From NCBI GenBank assembly GCA_964400865.1, contig CAYNWG010000006.1, positions 1-41,337 of the forward strand: a DNA stretch of 41,337 nt, written 5' to 3'. The stretch comes from DAOQVB01 sp964400865. GTDB lineage: Bacteria; Patescibacteriota; Microgenomatia; UBA1400; PJMF01. The stretch's first letter is position 1, and every line of letters begins with the position of its first letter. Under the pieces are notes generated by a model. That model ran no database searches, was not told the DNA's origin, and saw only the letters and a program-made list of their open reading frames with translations. The translations under genes and the position numbers were made by a program. Shown here piece by piece: positions 15,545 through 23,356 of the stretch.

Positions 15545-16450
15545 ATGTCTCAAATAACAGCTATTGTGACTACTCATAATGCGGCTAAAACATTATCAGA
15601 TTGCTTACAATCTCTCTCATTTGTGGATGAAATTATCGTTATAGATATGGAAAGCACGGATGAAACCCGAGGTATCGCGCGCAAATTCCACACAAAAGTT
15701 ATTTCAATTCCACCAGCAGAATATGTTGAATTAGTTAGGAATGCATCTGTAATCGAGGGCACCAAACCCTGGATATTATTAGTTGATCCTGATGAAACTG
15801 TTCCGCATCAATTACAACAAAAATTAGTAGCTCTCATTGATGATACACACGCTCAAGTGTCTGCGTATAAAATTGCCCGAAAGAATCTTGTATTTGGTAC
15901 CTGGATTGAACACAGTGGCTGGTGGCCAGACTACCAAATCCGTTTTTTTAAGAGAGGAACCGTCTCTTGGTCTGGAGTGATTCATGAGCAACCGAGCGTG
16001 AATGGTGCAGTGGGAGTAATAGATGCTAGTTCAGAATTGGCAATTGAACACAATAATTATTCATCGCTGGATGAGTACTTTCAAAGAATGATGCGATATA
16101 CTCAAGCTGAAGTGGGGAGCAAATCATCAAGGTCGCTTACAAAAACCAGTTCAGATCAATTGTTTTCATCTTTTTTTAATGATTTCTTTCGCCGTTACTA
16201 TCAGGATGAAGGTTATCGAGACGGTTTACATGGTACATCATTAGCCCTTCTACAGAGTCTGTATCAAGTCACAACCGCCTTAAGAATTTGGGAAAAACAA
16301 AAATTTCCATATTCGGCAAATGCCGTTACTGGCTCCACAATCGATCAAGTGATCTCTGATTGGAGATACTGGCAAGCATCAAAAATGAGCCAACAGACAA
16401 ACGGTTTGAGCAAAGCGTATTGGCTACTGAGAAAGAAATTGCGGTTTTAG
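15545..16450 (+). CDS. GT2 glycosyltransferase (WaaE/LgtF-like), copy 1
   Basis: Cytoplasmic, membrane-associated family 2 glycosyltransferase, 301 aa. GT-A fold features are ITAIVTTHNAAKTLSDCLQS at the N-terminus, EIIVIDMESTDET and the metal-binding LLVDPDE (DxD type). Two further blocks follow: GVIHEQPSV, and a C-terminal GYRDGLHGT...LRIWEKQK. The latter is shared with the genes at 17379 and 30013, marking three related enzymes of the beta-1,4-glucosyl/heptosyl-transferase-like group. The sugar transferred cannot be predicted. It follows the flippase by 2 nt; an AG-rich AGAGAGAG lies about 9 nt before the ATG. Confidence 0.9.
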   Translation: MSQITAIVTTHNAAKTLSDCLQSLSFVDEIIVIDMESTDETRGIARKFHTKVISIPPAEYVELVRNASVIEGTKPWILLVDPDETVPHQLQQKLVALIDDTHAQVSAYKIARKNLVFGTWIEHSGWWPDYQIRFFKRGTVSWSGVIHEQPSVNGAVGVIDASSELAIEHNNYSSLDEYFQRMMRYTQAEVGSKSSRSLTKTSSDQLFSSFFNDFFRRYYQDEGYRDGLHGTSLALLQSLYQVTTALRIWEKQKFPYSANAVTGSTIDQVISDWRYWQASKMSQQTNGLSKAYWLLRKKLRF

Positions 16451-16452
16451 GC

Positions 16453-16458
16453 TATAAT
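16453..16458 (+). promoter_or_regulatory. Internal -10 box setting a GTG start
   Basis: Perfect TATAAT in the 14-nt gap after the previous stop, with 6 nt before GTG 16465. This predicts leaderless initiation at GTG and rejects the upstream in-frame ATG at 16360 inside the preceding gene. Confidence 0.5.
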
Positions 16459-16464
16459 AGCTTT

Positions 16465-17382
16465 GTGAAACATGTTTCTATTATCTTAGTTCACTACAAT
16501 AATATTAGGACAACTAATACTTGCCTTTTTTCTTTATCTTCTCTCATTCACCCAGGATATGCGTGTCAATATATTATTGTAGATAACGGTTCGATTAAAA
16601 AGTACGTTTTACCAAAAGCTTTACAAACTTCAAAAAAATTTAAAGTGATACGTTCGGATGCCAATTTGGGCTTTACTGGAGGCAATAATCTTGGCATTCA
16701 CTACGCAGTTGAGAGAAATAACTCACAATTTATTTTTCTGTTAAACAATGACACAACGATTCACAAGTATGCTTTGCGAAATATGCTTCAAACATTAGAA
16801 AGTCAAACAGAAGTGGGTATTATTTGTCCAAAAATTTACTTCTCTGCAGGAAAAGAGTTTCATTCCAAGAGTTATTTGGCAAGTGAGCGCGGCAAAGTTT
16901 TTTGGTATGCCGGAGGTACTGTTGACTGGCAACATTTAGTGGCCTTTCATCGTGGCGTTGATGAAGTTGACCGAGGTCAATTTGACGAAAATGCGACCAC
17001 TGATTTTGCCACTGGCTGCGCCATGCTCATTCGACGCGAGGTATTAGAAAAAATCGGTTTTTTGGATAAACGTTATTTTATGTATTTTGAAGATGTGGAT
17101 CTAAGCCTCCGGGCTCAAAAAGCTGGATATACGATTGCTCTATGTCCCACAGCGATAGTTTGGCACGATAACGCTGGTTCCTCGGGTGGTTCTGGTTCTT
17201 CACTGCATGTGTATTATCAAGAAAGAAATCGGTATTTGCTAGCTTTTACTCAAGGTGCCATATCTGTTTTACCGGTCGTGCTTCGTTTGCAAATCCAAGC
17301 ATTTGTATCAGGTAGTCGCTTACGTAGAAAAGCAGTGATAGACTTTTACATGAGAGCTTTTGGGAAACAATCACTCGTATGA
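16465..17382 (+). CDS. GT2 glycosyltransferase (WbbL/rhamnosyltransferase-like)
   Basis: About 305 aa. The start was set at GTG 16465, because the family N-terminus (KHVSIILVHYNN) begins there and a TATAAT box lies 6 nt upstream; the ATG at 16360 would add 35 unrelated residues. Motifs: IIVDNGS, NLGFTGGNNLGI, LLNNDTTI (DxD position), TGCAMLIRREVLEKIGF and YFEDVDLSLRAQKAGY, all typical of dTDP-rhamnose- or galactofuranose-type GT2 enzymes. A rhamnosyl donor would fit the nearby rmlBCD genes, but this is inference. Its stop overlaps the next start (ATGA, 17379-17382). Confidence 0.9.
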   Translation: MKHVSIILVHYNNIRTTNTCLFSLSSLIHPGYACQYIIVDNGSIKKYVLPKALQTSKKFKVIRSDANLGFTGGNNLGIHYAVERNNSQFIFLLNNDTTIHKYALRNMLQTLESQTEVGIICPKIYFSAGKEFHSKSYLASERGKVFWYAGGTVDWQHLVAFHRGVDEVDRGQFDENATTDFATGCAMLIRREVLEKIGFLDKRYFMYFEDVDLSLRAQKAGYTIALCPTAIVWHDNAGSSGGSGSSLHVYYQERNRYLLAFTQGAISVLPVVLRLQIQAFVSGSRLRRKAVIDFYMRAFGKQSLV

Positions 17383-18197
17383 AAAAAGCAGCCATTACAG
17401 CAATTATTTTAGCCAGAAATGAAGCGGAAATGTTACCGGGGTGTTTAAAAACACTTGCGTGGTGTAAAGAAATCATTGTAATAGATGATGGTTCATCAGA
17501 TAACACGAGTGAAATTGCTGAAAATGCTGGATGTAAAGTTATTTCATTTAAACATCAATCATTTGCTCGTAGACGAGAGGAGGGCGCAAAGTTTGCCGCT
17601 CATGATTGGATCTTATACATCGATGCTGATGAGCGAATTATTCCCGAACTTGCTTACGAGATTCAGACGGTTACTTCCGAAATGAATTATTCAGCATATC
17701 AAATGAACCGAGAAAACTTTTTTTTTGGTAAGATTTTTCAACATGGAGGTTGGGAATCAGACACAGTAACTCGGCTCATTGATCGAAGAAAATTACGGGG
17801 TTGGAAAGGAGATATACATGAATCTCCACTAATTTCTGGAGACGTAGGAATCTTAAAAACCAAATTACTTCATTTTTCTCACCGGACGATAGTCAGCGGA
17901 TTGTACAAAACTGCCGCTTGGACTCCCATTGAAGCACAGTTATTGGCTAAGGCAGACAATACTAAGATTACTTTCGCGGTCATCATAAAAAAAGGCTTGG
18001 GAGAATTTTGGCGAAGAGCCATAAAAAATCAGGGTTACCGTGATGGCAATATGGGTTTGATGGAAAGTTTAATTCAAGCAATTAATCGCATGCTCGTGTA
18101 CTTACAGGTTTGGGAGCTACAACAAACTCCTCCAATTAAAGAATTGTATACTGTCAAAGAGAGAGAAGTAGAAATTCTGTGGGAACAACATAAATAA
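17379..18197 (+). CDS. GT2 glycosyltransferase (WaaE/LgtF-like), copy 2
   Basis: 272 aa, the second of three related GT2 enzymes. Visible are AIILARNEAEMLPGCLKTL, EIIVIDDGSSDNTSEIAE, the DxD-type YIDADERI, GDIHESPLI and the shared C-terminal NQGYRDGNMGLMES...YLQVWELQ. The Arg/Glu-rich block FARRREEGAKFA, just before the DxD, is characteristic of this subgroup. No full membrane helix is visible, so it probably associates peripherally. Translation is coupled to the previous gene by a 4-bp overlap. Confidence 0.9.
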   Translation: MKKAAITAIILARNEAEMLPGCLKTLAWCKEIIVIDDGSSDNTSEIAENAGCKVISFKHQSFARRREEGAKFAAHDWILYIDADERIIPELAYEIQTVTSEMNYSAYQMNRENFFFGKIFQHGGWESDTVTRLIDRRKLRGWKGDIHESPLISGDVGILKTKLLHFSHRTIVSGLYKTAAWTPIEAQLLAKADNTKITFAVIIKKGLGEFWRRAIKNQGYRDGNMGLMESLIQAINRMLVYLQVWELQQTPPIKELYTVKEREVEILWEQHK

Positions 18198-18203
18198 ATC
18201 ATT

Positions 18204-19316
18204 GTGAAAGCAGTCTTTGTCTCACCCTATCTTAAACAAATTCACACAGGCGGAGGTGAAAAACATCTATTTGATGTGGCGCTCTCTCTACCAAAGAAAA
18301 TCGAACTCAATTTTGCATTACCAACTGAGTCAGATATTTCGGATGATATATTTTTTGCATCAGTTGAAAAATATAGGAATAGCTACCAGGTATTTTTAGG
18401 CAAGTCATTGCAGAGAATTAAGTTTATTCGTTCTCCATTGTTTACCCAAGCACCGTGGTATAAAAAGTTACTGTGGACTCGAAATTTTGACTACGTATAT
18501 TACGTCACCGATGGTAGTCTTTTTTTTAGTTTGGCAAGAAATAATTTATTACACATTCAAACTCCATTAAAAAATAATTTACCAAGTTTTTTGCAATCAA
18601 TCAAAATTAAACAGTGGCATCCGGTGAATACCAATTCTCGATTTACAAAAGGAATCGTAGAAAGTAATTGGGGCATCCAAGTTGATCAAGTGCTCTATCC
18701 TGAAATTGACGAATCGCTGTTAGCAAGTAAGGCAAAAAAATATCCAATTATCTTGTCTGTCGGTCGTTTTTTCCCGCAACTACACAGCAAGCGTCAAGAT
18801 ATCTTGGTTCAGGCATTTAGGCAGTTATTGAAAGAACAGCCCAGACTCATGACTGATTGGGAGCTTGTTTTTGTGGGATCCATTGAAAATCAGGCTTTTT
18901 ATGACCGTGTAGTTGCACTGGCAAAAGACCTACCAATTCGCTTTGAAACCAAACTTGATCACGCAGAACTTAACAGTCTCTATTCGCAAGCTCGTCTTTT
19001 TTGGCATGCTACTGGGTATGAGGTTGATCCAATCCTTAATCCCGAAAAGGTGGAACATTTTGGTATAGCTACCGTCGAAGCGATGGCCGCAGGATCAGTT
19101 CCACTAGTTATTGCTAGTGGAGGTCAGTCAGAGATTATTCCACAAGAATTACTACCTTATTGCTGGACCACTATCTCAGAGTTGGTTTCAAATACTACAC
19201 AATTATTGCGCGATCCGGCCAAAGAGACACAGCTGCGAAAAATTGCTCGACATCGAGCTGGAGATTTTTCACATCAGGAACTCGAAACTACCGTAAGGAA
19301 AATGTTTAATGTCTAA
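18204..19316 (+). CDS. GT4-family glycosyltransferase
   Basis: Retaining GT-B enzyme of 370 aa. The N-terminal domain begins AVFVSPYLKQIHTGGGEKHL, with the Gly-rich loop typical of GT4. The C-terminal domain has ILSVGRFFPQLHSKRQDIL and the nucleotide-sugar site HFGIATVEAMAAGSVPLV, which carries the E-x7-E-like signature; GGQSEII follows. The start is GTG (18204), 6 nt after the previous stop; no in-frame ATG fits the homology better. It overlaps the next gene by 8 nt. Donor and acceptor are unknown. Confidence 0.88.
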   Translation: MKAVFVSPYLKQIHTGGGEKHLFDVALSLPKKIELNFALPTESDISDDIFFASVEKYRNSYQVFLGKSLQRIKFIRSPLFTQAPWYKKLLWTRNFDYVYYVTDGSLFFSLARNNLLHIQTPLKNNLPSFLQSIKIKQWHPVNTNSRFTKGIVESNWGIQVDQVLYPEIDESLLASKAKKYPIILSVGRFFPQLHSKRQDILVQAFRQLLKEQPRLMTDWELVFVGSIENQAFYDRVVALAKDLPIRFETKLDHAELNSLYSQARLFWHATGYEVDPILNPEKVEHFGIATVEAMAAGSVPLVIASGGQSEIIPQELLPYCWTTISELVSNTTQLLRDPAKETQLRKIARHRAGDFSHQELETTVRKMFNV

Positions 19317-20211
19317 TTCATTTGCGGTATCCACCATCATCCCAACATATAACGGTAGAAGGCTGTTAGAAACACATCTGCCAACTGTTTTACGTGCCCT
19401 GCGTGATGGTGACGAATTAATTATCATTGATGATGCTAGCCAGGATGAAAGTGGCAACTGGTTAAAATATGGTTTTTCGTTATCCCAACAAAAAAATCCA
19501 AACCTGACAGATGTTCATGGTGGGTTTGAGCTATATCAAGGTTTTACAAATTTGAAAAATAAAAAAATTTCCATTAGCTTGCTAGTTAATGCAAAAAATT
19601 TACGATTTGCTGCATCAGTAAATAGGGCAGTTCGATATGCCACCAAGCCGCTGATACTGTTACTCAATTCGGATGTATCACTTAGACCAGATACCATCGA
19701 ATGTTTAGTTTCAGCATATCGGACTAATGCTCAGCCAATATTTGCCATTGGGTGTCTTGAATATGAAGGCAATGACACAGAAGACACAATGACCCTGCCA
19801 ACTGCTGGTAAAAATAAGTTGTGGTTTGAACGCGGATATTTTATGCACAGCAAGCTTGATGCAGATGTGTCAGGCGAAACGGCTTGGGCATCTGGAGGAA
19901 GCGCTTTATTTAACCGGGAGCGGTGGCTCAGTCTGGAGGGTTTTGACGAGCGTTTCGCCCCCGCATACTGGGAGGACATCGACCTGTCTTATCGAGCACG
20001 ATTACGAAATTGGCAGGTCTTGTTTGAAAAATCCGCTGTAGTTTTTCACCAACATGAATCTACTCATCAACGGGTATTTTCAAGCCAAGACATACAAAAC
20101 TTGAGTTGGCAACATGCCGCTTATTTTGTCCAAAAACATGGCAACTTTTGGCAAAAAATTGCGCATATTTTATGGCAACCGTATTGGATACTAAAAAAAC
20201 GCCGGTCATGA
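19309..20211 (+). CDS. GT2 glycosyltransferase (WbbL-like), second type
   Basis: 300 aa. GT-A signatures: VSTIIPTYNGRRLLETHL, ELIIIDDASQDES, NLRFAASVNRAVRYA, the DxD-position LLLNSDVSL and FAPAYWEDIDLSYRARLRNW, which matches the 'EDvDLslRar' block of WbbL-like enzymes. The C-terminus (FVQKHGNFWQKIAHILWQPYW) is amphipathic and may touch the membrane. AAGGA about 9 nt before the ATG is a possible weak ribosome binding site. It overlaps the previous gene by 8 nt and the next by 4 nt (ATGA). Confidence 0.88.
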   Translation: MSNSFAVSTIIPTYNGRRLLETHLPTVLRALRDGDELIIIDDASQDESGNWLKYGFSLSQQKNPNLTDVHGGFELYQGFTNLKNKKISISLLVNAKNLRFAASVNRAVRYATKPLILLLNSDVSLRPDTIECLVSAYRTNAQPIFAIGCLEYEGNDTEDTMTLPTAGKNKLWFERGYFMHSKLDADVSGETAWASGGSALFNRERWLSLEGFDERFAPAYWEDIDLSYRARLRNWQVLFEKSAVVFHQHESTHQRVFSSQDIQNLSWQHAAYFVQKHGNFWQKIAHILWQPYWILKKRRS

Positions 20212-21803
20212 AATTATCAAAACTGTTACCAATACTTTGCATAGTTGTAATGGCTGGAGTGGTCAGATTTTGGCAACTCGGCACAATTCCAGCTGGACCA
20301 AATTGGGACGAAGCTGCTATTGGTTACAATGGATGGTCAGTCTGGCAGAACAGAAGGGATGAATGGTTAGAACGCTTACCAATTTCTTTTCGTTCTTTTG
20401 GAGATTACAAAGCTCCATTGGCAATTTACCTGAATGGTTTTTTTACATCTCTGATTGGGTTAAACATCTGGGTGATTCGCTTGCCATTTGCTATTTCTGG
20501 AGTACTAAGCGTGGTATTTTTCTATTTTTTACTTAATGCCTTAGCATCATTTAGACTAAATAATGCGTCATTTATTCAGTCAAGGTGGCTGGCACTATTT
20601 GGATCATTAACACTTTCCCTGTCACCTTGGCACATACTCTTTTCCAGAGTTGGTTTTGAAAGTGGTTTGGCGTTAATGGAAGTGATTTTAGCTTCAACCT
20701 TGCTTGTACTATCGGTTCAAAAAAAATTGCAACGGTGGAAAGTGCTTGGTGCTCAAATTATCTCTGGAATATTATTTGCCAGCACCTTTTACACCTATCA
20801 TAGCGCTAAGGTAATGGTACCAATCTTCGTAACTTTATTGTTAGTATTACTGCATAGCAATAAAGTTATTTCAATTAAAAGATGTTCACTCTTTCTTACC
20901 GGAGTAATTGTATTGATCGTTCCATTTATACTTGATTCTATATTTGGAGAAGGCTTAGCTAGAGCCAGCGTAACTATTTTTGCCCAGTCAAGATCCTTTA
21001 TTGAAATAGTAACAACAACTACTAAAAACATACTGGCTCACCTACATCCGAATTTTCTGATTTTAGGCAAAGCAGATTCAATTCGTCACTCCATAGGCTC
21101 GATGGGAGTGCTGTTCCCATCAACTGCCATCTTGGCTGCAATTGGATTTTTATCAGGATTGAAGGGTAAGAAAATCTTTTTGTGGCAGTTTAGTCTGATT
21201 TGGATTATCTCTGGACTAGTCCCAGCTATCATTGGCGTCGAAGTTCCTCATCCCAATCGGGCTCTTTTAGCTTTACCCGGTTTCTTACTTCTGGCTGTGC
21301 TGGGTTTGGATCAACTAACCAAAACAGTTTTCGGGCTCGCTAAACCAAATCGAAAAATACAAGGATTGTTACTAAGCTTTTTGATTGTTGTTGAGCTACT
21401 GCAATCAGCCGTATTTTTATATCAGTACTTTGGCACATACGCCAAACAATCAAGCACTTATTTTCAAGATGGATATACAGAAATGTTTACCGAAGTATGG
21501 TCATACTATGATGGTAACAATGGAAAACACTCGGTTGACCAGATCGTGATTACTAGTGAGTATGGGCAACCATATATCTATGCATTACTGACGCGCAAGA
21601 TTTCTACTTTGCAATATCACAATGGTGCATTAATTAACTTTTTATTCCCTGACGTTGTTCAACTTAGTGACCTAGATCGACCAAATGCGCTTGTTGTTGC
21701 GGGTGAAAAAAGCGATCTGATTGATAGAACGAAAGCGACCAGGGTAATTTATGCAAAAGATGGTCAACCTCGTTTTTGGCTTTTTGACACAAACCTGTTA
21801 TAA
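20208..21803 (+). CDS. GT-C (PMT/ArnT-like) membrane glycosyltransferase, DE class copy 1
   Basis: About 531 aa; ATG 20208 overlaps the previous stop (ATGA), whereas the in-frame start at 20106 would lie inside that gene. An N-terminal membrane helix leads to outer loop 1 with the acidic pair Asp34-Glu35 (NWDEAAIGYN) and FRSFGDYKAPLAIY. Some ten hydrophobic segments follow. Further class motifs are FLILGKADSIRHSIGSMG and EVPHPNRALLALP, and a C-terminal soluble domain has EYGQPYIYALL. Known GT-C enzymes use the loop-1 acid as catalytic base with polyprenyl-phosphate sugars as donors. It ends 2 nt from a convergent GT-C gene. Confidence 0.85.
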   Translation: MKLSKLLPILCIVVMAGVVRFWQLGTIPAGPNWDEAAIGYNGWSVWQNRRDEWLERLPISFRSFGDYKAPLAIYLNGFFTSLIGLNIWVIRLPFAISGVLSVVFFYFLLNALASFRLNNASFIQSRWLALFGSLTLSLSPWHILFSRVGFESGLALMEVILASTLLVLSVQKKLQRWKVLGAQIISGILFASTFYTYHSAKVMVPIFVTLLLVLLHSNKVISIKRCSLFLTGVIVLIVPFILDSIFGEGLARASVTIFAQSRSFIEIVTTTTKNILAHLHPNFLILGKADSIRHSIGSMGVLFPSTAILAAIGFLSGLKGKKIFLWQFSLIWIISGLVPAIIGVEVPHPNRALLALPGFLLLAVLGLDQLTKTVFGLAKPNRKIQGLLLSFLIVVELLQSAVFLYQYFGTYAKQSSTYFQDGYTEMFTEVWSYYDGNNGKHSVDQIVITSEYGQPYIYALLTRKISTLQYHNGALINFLFPDVVQLSDLDRPNALVVAGEKSDLIDRTKATRVIYAKDGQPRFWLFDTNLL

Positions 21804-21805
21804 AA

Positions 21806-23353
21806 TTAATATTCCATTAGAAAATCGGATCCTCGTTCTCCCTGGTAATTAAAACCAGTGGTATCAAGTAAAACATTCGGATTGTTTATTGAACCGATAA
21901 CAGTTTGAAATGGCACTGTACCGTATCGATAACTCAGTTGTCTGTATTGAGAATCTGACTTGAAAAGTCCAACTTTAGAGTATGCGAGCGAATGTTTTGA
22001 TGCAGGTAGAGTATCCCAAACACATACATCTCGATTATTACAAATATCTATGATTGTTGATGAATATTTATCTATTGTAAGAGAAGAATAACTATTTACG
22101 CCAAAATAAATCGAGTTAACAAAATCATCATCGTGAAAGATAAAACGAACATTTTGAGTAGGAGATGTCGACTGAATGAACTCGATTGTGTTTTTCAAGG
22201 AGACTAAGTCATTATAGGAGCGCCATTGACTGAGGTGGATTCCCAGCGAAAAGAATAGCAGACCAAAAATACTTCCAATCACGAACTTTGATTTGGATGT
22301 TGAAAGAACACTAGCCAGTAGAACAAACGGTATGAAATACAGCGTACTCATATAGTAGTCCAATTTATCACCCTTAAAAATTCGTAACATCAGAACTACA
22401 CTGAAAAAGTAAAAAAGTACAAGTAAGTGAGTAATGCTTTTAGTTTTTCGATATCGTACTAGTAGGACGAAGGTGCCACCAACATATAAACAGATTCCGA
22501 TAATAGAATGATACGATTCTTTACTCAGCATAACTCGATCGAAGAATTTAGGAAAATAAGTCAGTACATATTCTGGCTTGGATACACGTTCAAAATACTG
22601 CGAGTGCTCACTGGTGAAGTAATTAATAATAGCTTTTGTATTCTTAAACTGACTACGATATTCTGCTATGCCGTACGGTAATAAAGTGATGACAGTCAGT
22701 AGTAATCCCATTGCCCAATAGCTGAAGATTTTTTTTATAGAATATTTTTGAATCGAATAGAGCCCAATAAAAACAAAAAATACCACGAGTACCGCCGATT
22801 GATAATGAAATTGGAAAGCGGTAATAAAGGATAAACAAAATACAGGAATAAACCAAAACTTGTGATAGTGAATGATTTGAATTCCAGAGTAGAGCAATAA
22901 CAATGAAAAAAACGGTATCATGTTGGGATTCCAGGGTGTAGTTCCATACTGCAATGGCGTTGGTGCAATGATGTACAGCAAGCTTGTCAACAATGCGAGT
23001 CTCGTATCAAATAATTTCTGTAAAATGAGAAACAAAAGTACAGGACTCAAGGCCTCAACCAAAGTAATAATCCACTTCATAGTCAATGGGTCATTACTCG
23101 TCACCAATGAAAATAATACATGTAGTTGATAATAGAGCGGTGGTAAATAAAAGTTACCAACACTGGCTTTTGGACCGTAATCGACAATCAAATTTTGCTG
23201 GCTAATTCTTTGTTCAATCAACCAAGCGTCTCTAGCAACATCTTGACCGAACGAAATGTGCGTTGCAGAAAATACGACACGGAAAATCAAACTGGTAATC
23301 AGTAAGAAAAAGAATGCTAGTGTATTACCTGTCTTGAGCTTGCTATGATACAT
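21806..23353 (-). CDS. GT-C-like membrane glycosyltransferase, xARD class copy 1 (antisense to its neighbours)
   Basis: 515 aa with about ten hydrophobic segments. Loop 1 contains FGQDVARDAWLI (Asp38, Arg41, Asp42), then GPKASVGNFYLPPLYYQLH. The same pattern 'D-x-A-R-D ... GP-x2-S ... YY-x-L' is found in the genes at 34493 and 36023. The C-terminal ~120 residues look soluble and include an unusual DICNNRDVCVWD with two Cys. The gene is inserted head-to-head with the GT-C at 23357 (start codons separated by only 3 nt) and tail-to-tail with that at 20208. I see no good -10 box upstream of its ATG. Confidence 0.82.
   Translation of the reverse strand: MYHSKLKTGNTLAFFFLLITSLIFRVVFSATHISFGQDVARDAWLIEQRISQQNLIVDYGPKASVGNFYLPPLYYQLHVLFSLVTSNDPLTMKWIITLVEALSPVLLFLILQKLFDTRLALLTSLLYIIAPTPLQYGTTPWNPNMIPFFSLLLLYSGIQIIHYHKFWFIPVFCLSFITAFQFHYQSAVLVVFFVFIGLYSIQKYSIKKIFSYWAMGLLLTVITLLPYGIAEYRSQFKNTKAIINYFTSEHSQYFERVSKPEYVLTYFPKFFDRVMLSKESYHSIIGICLYVGGTFVLLVRYRKTKSITHLLVLFYFFSVVLMLRIFKGDKLDYYMSTLYFIPFVLLASVLSTSKSKFVIGSIFGLLFFSLGIHLSQWRSYNDLVSLKNTIEFIQSTSPTQNVRFIFHDDDFVNSIYFGVNSYSSLTIDKYSSTIIDICNNRDVCVWDTLPASKHSLAYSKVGLFKSDSQYRQLSYRYGTVPFQTVIGSINNPNVLLDTTGFNYQGERGSDFLMEY
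23344..23349 (+). promoter_or_regulatory. -10 box embedded in the divergent gene's first codons
   Basis: TATGAT, 7 nt before ATG 23357. The box lies within codons 2-4 of the minus-strand gene that starts at 23353, so one stretch of DNA serves as promoter and as coding sequence of the opposite gene. Confidence 0.45.
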
Positions 23354-23356
23354 ACC